From Meconema thalassinum (lineage: Eukaryota; Arthropoda; Insecta; Orthoptera; Tettigoniidae), in NCBI GenBank assembly GCA_946902985.2, contig OX336398.1, forward strand, positions 229,611,556 to 229,675,555: a stretch of DNA of 64,000 nucleotides, in the 5' to 3' direction. Under the pieces are notes generated by a model. That model did no database searches, had not been told where the DNA came from, and saw only the letters and a list, made by a program, of their open reading frames with translations. A program made the translations under genes and the position numbers. Positions within the stretch are counted from its first letter, which is position 1. Every line of letters starts with the position of its first letter. This document shows, piece after piece, positions 55,624 through 64,000 of this stretch.

Positions 55624-55984
55624 ACCAAAACGAAAATATAAAACATTATTTAAGCCTCGGGTCCAAACCACCATTGTGCAAGTCCTCGCGGGTTTCCGAA
55701 ATTAGCATGATTTTATGTCAAGATATTGAATTAGATAAATAGGAATATCATGAAACTACTTTAATAGTTCGAATTATTATTATTATTATTACATTTTTTG
55801 CGTATGCGCAAACATATTCTCAGTATATTTGCAGGAAAGAAAACAAATTGCTGATAAAGATAAAGATATCCATGAAGCCATTTTACATTGTTGCCATATT
55901 AACAATTTATATTTTAACTTTCAGCCGGTCAACATAATACCATTCCAATTGCTGAAATAAATTACATGTGATAAAGATTTATAT

Positions 55985-56230
55985 ATATATATTGATACGG
56001 ACTACTGAAGAACAAGAAGAAGAAGGCATGTTTCGCTCGTCAAGTGAGAATCATCAGATCCATTACACTTAGGCTACAAAATGTCTCAACGTATGGGTGA
56101 AAATATTTACAATGTGTACAATTTTGTACAATTTTGTAGCCAAAGTATAATGGAACTGATGATGATCGCTTGACGATCGAAACTGGTCATCCAAGTGTAT
56201 TTAATAATCTCATGTAAATTATTTTCAGGA
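55985..56230. repeat. Inverted pair of CTGATGA...GAAAC hairpin motifs
   Basis: Right copy: CTGATGA at 56156-56162, stem GATCG/CGATC with loop CTTGA, GAAAC at 56179-56183 and GGTC at 56185-56188. Left copy is its mirror: GTTTC at 56030-56034 and TCATCAG at 56051-56057. Outer similarity includes AAGTRTAATGGA and GTAGCC. Resembles the non-coding end of Penelope-like elements. Confidence 0.6.
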
Positions 56231-56563
56231 TTAGGGAATAACCCAACTCATTTGGTTACAATCGTGTTGACCGACTGCAAAGCATCAAACATTCGTTTAA
56301 TAAGGCAACATTGAAAATGGCTTCAAAGACCTTCATTCATTTCATTCCCCTGTCCGGTCAACATTTCCAAAAAACTGCGGCTGCGATGACCTTGGTACTT
56401 CCTCTAAAACATCTTCCATTGTGCATGGTTTGTCCAGGAGGGGGTAGGTAAGTAGGTGACTAGGGTCTTGTTCAGCTCCACATTCACAAGAGGTGTCTGC
56501 GTCTGCTGGAAGGATCCCTCATTTTTGCAGGTTGGTCTTGCTTCGAGGGACACCCACTCTTAA

Positions 56564-58677
56564 GGGGGGACCTACACCTTCGACAGCAACAAAATAGTGT
56601 TCAGCCCAAGGGTCGGTACGACCCTGGGACCTGAAACGCCAACACACCCCTTCATCTTTCACCTATAAACTACCCCTTACAGGCTGTAAGCCTCATACAC
56701 TTCCTTAACACAGGCAGGCGCAGTAGTCTAGCTGTAGCCAAGCTTACATCACTCATAAACAAACACACTATCGCCGGAATCTGGAACACCAACAGTGACG
56801 AAACGCCAAGTCAGCAGCTCGGGAGACCTTAATAGGTAGGCCCCAGGAAAGCCCAATGTCTATCGCGGCCGGCGGCTCTGCATCTCCAGTTACAGCTCCG
56901 ACTCCAGCACGTCACTACCAGGAGAGAATAGAGTGTGCTCAGATCTCCTTATAACTTTGTACCACATCACCCAAACCCACACTTGTACTTGTAACACATT
57001 GTTTTACACCTGTCCACTAGCAAAAGGGACATCAGATCACCATAACTGACCAAATAAATACTTGGTCAGCAAACACACACATTTGTACTCATTTCACTTG
57101 TCTTTACATCCTTACGCCCAACCTGCTCTTACTCCTAATTGCCCCTGACCGTGAACGCCAGGAATTGCACCGTCAGGAACTCCATTGTATTCGCGTAGCA
57201 GCCAGCCAGCTAGCGACCAAGTGCCGACTTTGCAAGTGAGCTCGCTTTCGCTCGCTCACAATTAACTGCTAGTCTAAGTTAATAGTGCCTTCCATAATTA
57301 TACATCCCTTAACGAGTAGACGCACCCCGTAGGATCGTACCGCATAAGATTACATCCTCTCACCAACACATACACTAGTAGTCTCCCCAATTACGGGAAA
57401 CTACACCTTTTCGGAAACCACCCCCAAAATTATACATGGACACACCCCTGTTCATCCCATCCCCCAACACAGGGATAGAACAATAGTGAATTTTTAACAT
57501 TTATTTTCTTTGCACTGATAAACTGTTTGGAGTTGTCACTCAACTCAGTCTACATACAATACATTTTTAACACAGACCAACTATTAAATATTTAGAAAAT
57601 TGCATCATCATGGATATATATGCACACAAAATGGCGGCTGTATATTATACACAAGAATAGGGTTTCCTTAGTAACTCCCGTAAATATTGTTACATTTTAA
57701 TTATTGTTTTCTTAATGTGGTCCAAGATGTCATGGCAACAAAATGTACTAGAATGATTGAAATATTTCAAGAAGAAATATTATTTTGAGATTTTTTAAAT
57801 AATGGGTCTAAAAATCTATAAAATTTTCATAGTAAATACTTTATTATTAATAAACTATAAAAGTTAGGGCAACAATTCTAGTACATTTTGTTGATAACTA
57901 TCGTAGAAATGTGACTACAAAACATCACTGAAATATCTTTGTAAGTTCATGAGTTATTAGGGAAACGTAATGAAAAATATGAACTTAAGGGAAATGAGCG
58001 ACGAAAGTTTCACATGTTTGGGATGTTCTAAAATTCCCCTGCCGCATAAACTGGTCCTTCCTCACTGGATTTCGCAGTGTTTTCCTCCAGTCATAGTCTC
58101 TTATTTCTTTTATAACTAGTTTTCTTGGCTAATGGTAACGAAGAGAAGAGATAGGTTGGTAGGACACCCAGGAATAGCAAAGTTCGTTATGGAAGGAAGG
58201 GTCGAGGATAAGAACTGTAGGGGTAAACCAGGTTAGAATATGTTAAACAGATTGCCTCGGATGTAGGGTGTGGCAGCTATGTAGAGATGGAACTATTTGC
58301 TCAGGACAGGAAAGCATGGAAGGCTGCATCAAACCAGTCAAAAGACTGAAGACTCAAACAACAACAACAACAACAATTATTAGACCAAAATATTCCACCT
58401 ATATTTGTGCAAATTTTATAATGCCAATACTATCAACATAATTCGATAGATAAAGTTGATATTCTAAAAAGGTAAATTTTGAGGATTGGAGATTGCTCAT
58501 TAAAATGGGCGTTGACAGGAAATTTAATTTTCACTGGGAGATGTCAGTCATATCGTACTTTTACTATAACTTCCGTTCTATTCGAGATATTAAACCAATT
58601 CTTACACTGAATGAAAGAGAAATTGTTGTTCTATTCGAATATGATATTTTTGAAAAATGTCATTTTTTGGTCCCCCC
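56564..58677. mobile_element. 2.1 kb TTAA-inserted element with GGGGGGACC ends
   Basis: TTAA at 56560-56563 and 58678-58681, with GGGGGGACC at the left and GGTCCCCCC at the right. The coding continuity of the surrounding LINE proves this is an insertion with TTAA duplication. No transposase recognised inside; it includes a LINE 3' fragment at 58135. The family is unknown; a piggyBac-like or another TTAA-targeting superfamily is possible. Confidence 0.75.
58135..58378 (+). mobile_element. LINE 3'-end fragment with (CAA)n tail
   Basis: About 85 percent like 29947-30190 by eye: AACGAAGAGAAGAGATAGG, AAGAACTGTAGGGGTA, GATTGCCTCGGATGTAGGGT, GCATCAAACCAGTCAAA, then CAACAACAACAA. A small deletion after TTGGTAGGACAC. 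5'-truncated copy in the TTAA-flanked element. Confidence 0.88.
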
Positions 58678-58860
58678 TTAAGCGGTTGAAGGACCTCCAC
58701 ACAGGATAAGGTAGGTCGGCGCCAGGAGCCAGTTCTTCCTTTGGTGACATGTCTGTGGGCAGTGAGCTCCTCCATTTATTGAGACGAGTTGTCTCAAGAC
58801 CATAAAAGGTGTGGTAATTATTACTGACATATATTAAGGCATTATGCACCAAATGAAAAT

Positions 58861-59203
58861 AAAAATCCACAGCCTGCTTCCAGTTGACCAACCGGGTCGG
58901 GAATGCAATGAATGAAGCCCCCATCTAGCGGCGAGGATATGAACTGTGACGGCTGCCGAAGCCTGTCGCACTCCCGTGGGGCAATGATTAAATGAATAAC
59001 AGATTAAATGAATTGATAGTGGAGAGTGTTGCTGGAATGACATATTCTGACAGGGTAAACCGGAGTAAGTTACCCGGAGAAAAACCTGTCTGCCTCCGCT
59101 TTGTCCCGCACAAATCTCACATCAAGCGACCGGGATTTGAAGCACGGACCCAACGGTGATAGGTCAGCGTGCTGTCACCTAAGCCACGGAGGCCACTGAA
59201 TAA
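58861..59203 (-). mobile_element. SINE-D, copy 2
   Basis: Same layout as at 55300, with an extra AAGT near 59066. Duplication GCACCAAATGAAAAT (58846-58860) and GCACCAAATAAAAAT (59204-59218). Confidence 0.9.
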
Positions 59204-59429
59204 GCACCAAATAAAAATTACTATTTGTGTTAACGTTGCAAAACTTAGAAATTATGATCCCATCAACGTAACAGTGTTCCTCCCCCAAGCTAATGTATGA
59301 AGGTGTAGCTACTGTTGCTGTGATAAGCTCTAAACTACAGTAGAATTGTAAACTAATATGAACTACGAGTACTCTGTTGTGATGATTAAAAGCTATTACT
59401 ACAACAAAACATTGTTTGTCTACTACTAA

Positions 59430-60345
59430 TGTAGGAGAATCGAAGCCTTCGAGATGACGTGTTATCGAAGAATGCTATGAATATTGTGGGTAGCAAGAAG
59501 AACTGAAACTCAACAATTTGCGTTACATAGATGTTACTATTGTGTTTGCGGATACATTGGAAGGGCTGCAGAAGCTGATGAACAAAATTTCTGATACAAG
59601 CAAACGATATGGAATAGATATCAATATAAATAAAACAAAATTTATGATAATTAGCAAGACGTATAATACATAAGAGGGGTGAAATTGTACATCAATGGTA
59701 ATAGTGCGAGTTTCCCAATATCCATATCTGGGTACCATCATTACCGAATCATGGGTCATTTCTCAAGAGATAAAATGTCGCATTGGAAAGGCGAGGAGTG
59801 TTTTCAACTCAATGAGCTCAATTTTCAAGAGCCACGATCTTACCATGAACACCAAACTACGGCTCCTCAGGTGCTAGGTGTTCTCAGTTCTCTTGTATGG
59901 TGGAGAAACATGGATCCTTACAAAGCCTACCACTGTTAGACTTGAAGCCTTTGAATTAAGGCTTTACAGAAGAGTACTGAGAATATCGTGGATCCATAAA
60001 GTTTCAAATCAAGAAATTCTACGCAGAGTTGAAAAAAGAACAGAACTGAGCATCAACATTAAGTGTCGTATACTACAGTACCTTGTTCACATTATGAGGA
60101 ATCAAAAAATGTATGAGCTGCTTCAACTTATACTCCAAGGAAAAATAGAAGGAAAGAGATCGCCCGGCAGAAGGAGAATTTCCTGGCTCGACAACCTTAG
60201 AATCTGGTTCAACAAAAGCTCTGAAGAATTGTTCCGAATTGCCACAGATAAAGCCGAAACGGACAGGCACGCTAAGAAGGAGAAGAAGAAGAAAAAGAAG
60301 GATAAGAGGATGAAGAAGAAGAAGAAGAAGAAGAAGAAATGAATA
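59430..60345 (+). pseudogene. RTE-like LINE, 5'-truncated, with AAG-repeat tail
   Basis: A small piece (59430-59490, RRIEAFEM) is followed from about 59520 by FADTLEGLQKLMNKISDTSK, RYGIDININKTKFMIISKT, then GTIITESW, CRIGKARSVFNSMSSIFK, MNTKLRLLRC and, in another frame, VFSVLLYGGETWILTK, LEAFELRLYRRVLRISW, ILQGKIEGKRSPGRRRISWL and ELFRIATDKA. It closely parallels the LINE at 33801 but has several frameshifts. The FADT shows a lost second aspartate. Ends in AAG/GAA repeats at 60284-60340. Confidence 0.85.
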
Positions 60346-60672
60346 TATTCGGAAGGAGCTAAGGATTGTTCCTAAAGCACGCTTACTCCCAAACATCCAA
60401 AGGCAAATGTTGACATTTTTCGGGCATGTCATCCGTCGGGATGGCATTGAGAAGTGTATCATCCAGGTAAAGTTGACGGAAAACGGCTGAGGGGATGCGC
60501 TTCAAACCGGTACCTTGACCAGATAAAGATTCTGACAAATGTGCCACTTCAGAAATTAATGCACACTGCAGAAGACCGCGGTGTGTGGCGGGTATTGTTA
60601 ACAGAATTGCGTGATGGGTCACAATGTTCGAAATTAAACTACGACCAAGAAGAAGAAGAAGAAGGCTACTAA
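60346..60672 (+). pseudogene. Second RTE-like LINE 3'-end fragment
   Basis: Reads RKELRIVPKARLLPNIQRQM, FFGHVIRRDGIEKCI and, after a frameshift, GKVDGKRLRGCASNRYLDQI, PLQKLMHTAEDRGVW, with a GAAGAAGAAGAAG tail at 60650-60663. A different subfamily from the one just upstream; it begins right at that one's tail. Confidence 0.8.
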
Positions 60673-60919
60673 TGGGTTGATAGTTATCTGAAGTTGTGTA
60701 ATGTCTGCTCAGACAACCAGCTTTCTTCTTCTAGGATAGTCCGTAAAAATTTATTACATAATACGCTAAGTTCATCAGACAAAAATCTCAAACTCCTGAA
60801 CCTGAAGGAGTTACAAGGTGCGTTTTGTGCCCAAATTTTTCAAATCGTCTCAATAGTACAGGAAACATTTCGAATTTCTTTGAAAGTCAACGGAAATATA
60901 TTTATTTGTTTTAAAATAT
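60673..60919. other. Short stretch with nothing recognised
   Basis: No gene or repeat supported. Confidence 0.4.
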
Positions 60920-60936
60920 GTTTAAACAAATAAACA

Positions 60937-61508
60937 AGACGATAGCCTGTGGCAGAACTGTGTCGCGTCCAGCCCGCACAGCACTAGAGCGGGGGGGGGG
61001 GTATTCTGTACAAGCTGGACGTTTGTTTTAGACGATTGCCCTTGGCCTTGAAGCTTGCGGGTGAGCCTGTACACAGTCACTCTCTTGCCCTGTCGCTTCA
61101 CATTTGTAATCACCGGTCTGATGTAATGGAATTCCAGGCTTGAGCACGTGACGACACCGCCGTGCAGACAGTACAGTCCACGTCGAAGTATTGTGTGACG
61201 CGGAAGTACACGTTACATAGTTACGAACAGAACGCCAATGACTGTACTTCAGCAGTAGTGTAGGATAGCTTTGTCAATCATCTGACCGCATGGGGCAGCT
61301 GATAACAACACAGGTACTGTAGTAACTCGCCTCCAGGCTTCCATTAAGATTTTTCACTCGTCGAAAACAAACGTCCGGCCTGTAACAGACACTGGATATG
61401 GGGCGCACGTTGTGCATTGAGAGGAATATTCAAACAAACAGAAATACTCACAACAGTGATGAATCACACTCTAATTTCATAAATATCAACAATTTGTTTA
61501 AAAAGTGC
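60937..61508. mobile_element. 572-bp insert between perfect 17-bp direct repeats
   Basis: GTTTAAACAAATAAACA lies at 60920-60936 and 61509-61525. The insert has an internal inverted pair (AAACAAACGTCC and its complement, near 61012-61030 and 61367-61385) and a run of ten G near 60991. No known family. The repeat length would fit a retroposition duplication, but a simple duplication is also possible. Confidence 0.5.
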
Positions 61509-61614
61509 GTTTAAACAAATAAACATATTTATAGAAGCCCGCATATCAGTAAAGCCAGGCGGGTGGTTTATACACATGGGAGAGTTCTCGCACAGGTCCC
61601 CTAGTATTTATATA

Positions 61615-62361
61615 CAGTGAGTCTCTCTCACGAGTCGGCCAGCTAGCGCACCGAGCTTATCTGTCTCCCGTTGACTCATCACTCCCCGCTCGGCATAGCA
61701 TAGCAATAAGAACAGCACAGCACTTGGCTCACTTTATCCGTGCATGACATGAGATACCAATTACAATTTAGAACTTAAGAATCAATAAACTAAAGTCGTA
61801 CCTTATGACAGGAGATGATGGAAATGTTCTCCTCCTACATCCACACATTTCTAGCATCGTCTTGGGAAACTGCGGTTCACACGCATAAGTTCGTCTTCCG
61901 TAATTGAGGCTACTTTTTTCCGAATATGTTCTGCGATTTCATTTATTTCTTCCTCGTTAAGTAGACGTGTTTTAACACTTCGCTTCATATCGAGTAGAGA
62001 ACCAGTTCCCCTCAATTTGTTTACGAGCTTCCGCACGGTCTCTCTATGTGGAGGGCGCACACCCGGAAAATGTGTCATGAATCGTTTAACGACCTCCCTT
62101 CAAGACTCTGTTTTCACATAATTATCGTACATAAATACCCTTTCCTTTACCGTGTACACACGTGGAGGCATTATGAGAATTATACCCAAAAGTAACACTT
62201 CACAACTCGAGAATAGTTGGAGCGACAGATGAACACTAAATACACTTTATAAGCATGGACCAGAACTGCGAAGTGCGCGCTGTGCAACAGGAAGTGATCA
62301 TTCAACGGGAGGCAGATGAGCTTGGTGCGCTGGCCGGCCGAGTCTTGAGAGAGACTCACTG
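61615..62361 (-). mobile_element. DUF4817-type deletion derivative, 747 bp
   Basis: CAGTGAGTCTCTCTC at the left is mirrored at the right (GAGAGACTCACTG), and the inverted similarity continues for about 65 bp through CGGCC, GCGCACC, CTCATCTGCCTCCCGTTG-type sequence. TA at 61613-61614 and 62362-62363. A Tc1/mariner-like TA duplication. Confidence 0.88.
61803..62171 (-). pseudogene. DUF4817-type transposase, N- to C-terminal fusion by deletion
   Basis: Starts MPPRVYTVKERVFMYDNYVK (family start), TGA at 62100-62102, then REVVKRFMTHFPGVRPPHRE, KLVNKLRGTGSLLDMKRS, LNEEEINEIAEHIRKK, NRSFPRRC, TAG at 61851-61853, KCVDVGGEHFHHLLS. The N-terminal helix-turn-helix region is joined to the C-terminal block; the DDE core is missing. 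123 codons in one frame with two stops. Confidence 0.85.
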
Positions 62362-62363
62362 TA

Positions 62364-63002
62364 TAAGAAAGCAAATGCACTCATTTGAATGGTATTTTCT
62401 TTCTAAAACGAAAAATGTGTGAGAAATATCCCCTTTCTACGGATTTATCGATACCGGAGACTATTATCTCGCGAAGTTCCACATCGTGTATAAGAAATGA
62501 TTTTGTACACGAGTAGGCCTATTATTTATTGCATAGCTTTCTTCACTTGAAAAATTGTATGTTCTTGCTGTTTCCATTTCTAACTTTTAAAATCATAACA
62601 TGAATAATAATTTAGATATTTTAATGTTCATTATACTTAAATGTTCCATTAAGCACGTGCTTTTATTGAGGATTATTAGAGGTTCGTTCTCTCAAAAGTT
62701 CAGAGTCACGGAATCATTATATGAAAATGGCAGGTGGTCTCAAACTTTTGGTTGATACTATACAGGGTGTAACAAAAATGTACGTCACAAAATGCAGGAC
62801 ACATTCCTCACACGTAGACGAAGAAATTATGTTACATGAACGTTGGTCCGGAAACGCTTTGTTTCCATGTTACACCTCATTGTCTCCAACTCATTACGCA
62901 TGGGAAACACACAAGAACAGAACGTTAGATTCGTGGGGAACAAGCACTCGTGGTTACGTCTGGTTATGTTGTCAATATCAAAGGTGCACCGCCAGTGTTT
63001 TG
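62364..63002. other. Old repeat material
   Basis: TACAGGGTGTAACAAAAATG near 62762 looks like the end of a DUF4817/Tc1-type element; no second end was found. The rest is AT-rich. Confidence 0.4.
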
Positions 63003-63350
63003 TAGTTCCTACTTTCGCTACCAAATGCTACCGTCCACGACACCTAGCTGTGAACTTGGCTACTATTAGATGGCATCGCAATCAGCGCTTGGTGACGAAC
63101 GTTGGAACATTAAGAGCATTAATCAAACCTAACTTACAAATTTTGCTTCACACAAGTTTAGTTAGTGGACGGTTCTTTTACATGCCATAAATCTATGACA
63201 TAGACCCACTGGCTTTACTTCCCCTCCGAAGGAAGGCATACTGAGGGATTTTTAACGCTCTTAAAAATCCGACCACTTTGGCCGGGTTGGGACCCGGGAT
63301 TTTGGGCATAGAAGCTCAGCATGCTAGCTATTACGCCACCGAAGCCGCCG
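63003..63350 (-). mobile_element. SINE-A, copy 6 (3'-truncated)
   Basis: tRNA-like head at the right (TTCGGTGGCG in complement, altered B box), body to GTAGTTCCTACTTTCGCTAC. The (AACC)n tail and last 150 bp or so are missing. Confidence 0.85.
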
Positions 63351-63519
63351 TACTATTGAGACTATTTGGAAGATTTTCGTACAGAGCGAAACTTCTAATT
63401 CCCTCTGGTTTATGAGCTTGAGTTTTGTGAAACATACGCCCGCATGGCGCAGTGAAAGTAGTACTCTGTTTGCAAGAAGGTGCTCTCTACGGCTCATCTA
63501 CAACTGAACCAACAGCCCC

Positions 63520-63905
63520 TCACTTGGAATGATCTGACCTACTATAGATGATTCTGTCTCAGGCAAATCTAATTTGACTTGACTTACTTCCTTTCGCTCC
63601 GTGCGGAGCATAGGGCATCCAAGGATGATTTCCATCGGGCTCTGTTTGCTGCCAAGTTCTTCACTTCCCTCCAAGTCTTTCCAGATTTCCTGGCCTTCTC
63701 TTCGATGGTGCGTTTCCAGGTCTTCCTTGGTCTTCCTCGTCTCTTCTCTGGTCACCTGCCTCAGCCTACTACTCTCACCCAGCGTCCTCACATTCTGGAA
63801 TCTTATTTGTATCTTCCTTTTCGTGCCGAAAGTTGTCAACATGAGATCAGTCCGGTTTTCATTCTTTTCAATTTCTTTAATAATAAACAAGCTAACGCAG
63901 GCCAA
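63520..63905 (-). pseudogene. LINE deletion derivative: endonuclease start joined to reverse transcriptase end
   Basis: On the minus strand an endonuclease-start segment (TTFGTKRKIQIRFQNVRTL, GESSRLRQV) is followed within about 20 bp, in another frame, by a LINE C-terminus (RRGRPRKTWKRTIEEKARKS, GKTWREVKNLAANRARW, LDALCSARSERK, stop near 63585). The roughly 800 codons that should lie between are gone. The normal endonuclease motif GTWNVRTL reads RFQNVRTL. Could be a non-autonomous family or a single deletion. Confidence 0.75.
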
Positions 63906-64000
63906 AATCAGACACTATAGATCGGTAGTAGAACCTGAAGGATTGTACGCTTCGGAGTGTGTTATTCTAAATAAAAAGGGGGTGCTTCACGAGCTAGAAA
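63906..64000. other. Window end, nothing recognised
   Basis: No feature seen in the last bases. Confidence 0.4.

Larger units (their letters stand above)
53748..55694 (+). mobile_element. piggyBac-type non-autonomous element, copy 3, with two insertions
   Basis: TTAA at 53744-53747 then CCCTTGAGAATTGGCGTG; the right end reads GTGCAAGTCCTCGCGGG without a clear TTAA. A MULE relic (53845-54836) and SINE-D (55300-55623) are inserted. The remainder matches copies 1 and 2, including GAGGACTGGCGCCATGGGT. Confidence 0.78.
56300..58845 (-). pseudogene. Jockey-like LINE C-terminus split by a TTAA-inserted element
   Basis: Two parts: 58682-58845 reads ETTRLNKWRSSLPTDMSP, KEELAPGADLPYPVWRSFNR and L; 56300-56559 continues RVGVPRSKTNLQK, DADTSCECGAEQDPSHLL and YPLLDKPCTMEDVLEE. 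W..LNRLR.GV.R.K.NL.KWG and the C-x-C..E-Q..SHLL zinc-knuckle region are typical of jockey-clade LINE C-termini. Stops after NLQK and near the end. The frame runs straight across the insertion once one TTAA is removed. Its upstream part is cut by SINE-D at 58861. Confidence 0.78.

Noticed and set aside
61008..61113. Minus-strand frame KRQGKRVTVYRLTRKLQGQG as a possible gene
   Set aside because: Only about 60 codons, rich in basic residues, no family recognised, inside a probable inserted element.

Overview
This window looks like non-genic or intergenic DNA from a large, AT-rich, repeat-dense arthropod genome. The best guess is an insect, and the mixture of transposon types would fit a large-genome polyneopteran such as an orthopteran or a relative; that placement is inference. 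I found no convincing host gene, no real tRNA or rRNA gene, no CRISPR array and nothing bacterial. Almost every coding stretch that can be recognised is transposase or reverse transcriptase, and nearly all are broken. Five tRNA-headed SINE families are named here SINE-A to SINE-E. Several uncharacterised repeat families are also named for this report only.

Layout. 0-9 kb: a 4.8 kb Helitron-like repeat (1432-6201) invaded by a hairpin-ended element that carries a 293-bp tandem array, then SINE-A, a SINE-C piece and a piggyBac-type non-autonomous element. 9-13 kb: 67-bp repeats with RFX-like palindromes, a SINE-A carrying both a SINE-B and a hAT MITE with clean target duplications, a hAT element with a zinc-finger N-terminus, and another SINE-A. 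13-21 kb: 129-bp tandem repeats, SINE-A, and a nearly intact 2.37 kb piggyBac at 17300-19665 with TTAA duplications. 20.8-27.6 kb: two inverted arms of about 460 bp, the right one running into thirteen 88-bp tandem units; between them lie SINEs and an internally deleted DUF4817-type transposon.

28-37 kb: purine-rich simple sequence, LINE fragments, SINEs, and a nearly full-length RTE/BovB-like LINE (33787-37088, minus strand) broken by one nonsense codon and one frameshift. 38-46 kb: a second piggyBac-type element split by a second type of hairpin-ended element, a 770-bp T-rich tract, a third hairpin-ended element, a truncated mariner and a 17-bp tandem array. 46-50 kb: a P-element transposase relic between long inverted arms, and SINE-B. 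50-56 kb: a fold-back mariner, an inverted pair of Penelope-like ends, and a third piggyBac-type element split by a MULE relic and a SINE-D.

56-64 kb: a jockey-like LINE interrupted exactly at a TTAA by a 2.1 kb element, RTE 3' ends with AAG-repeat tails, a second DUF4817-type deletion derivative, SINE-A, and a LINE deletion derivative that joins the endonuclease start to the reverse transcriptase end.

The genes do not form a pathway. What the window shows is a layered record of insertions. The most notable common theme is that several non-autonomous elements (mariner, MULE, Penelope-like, P) carry their terminal or 3' sequence as an inverted duplication, as if fold-back formation were a recurrent route to non-autonomous elements here.
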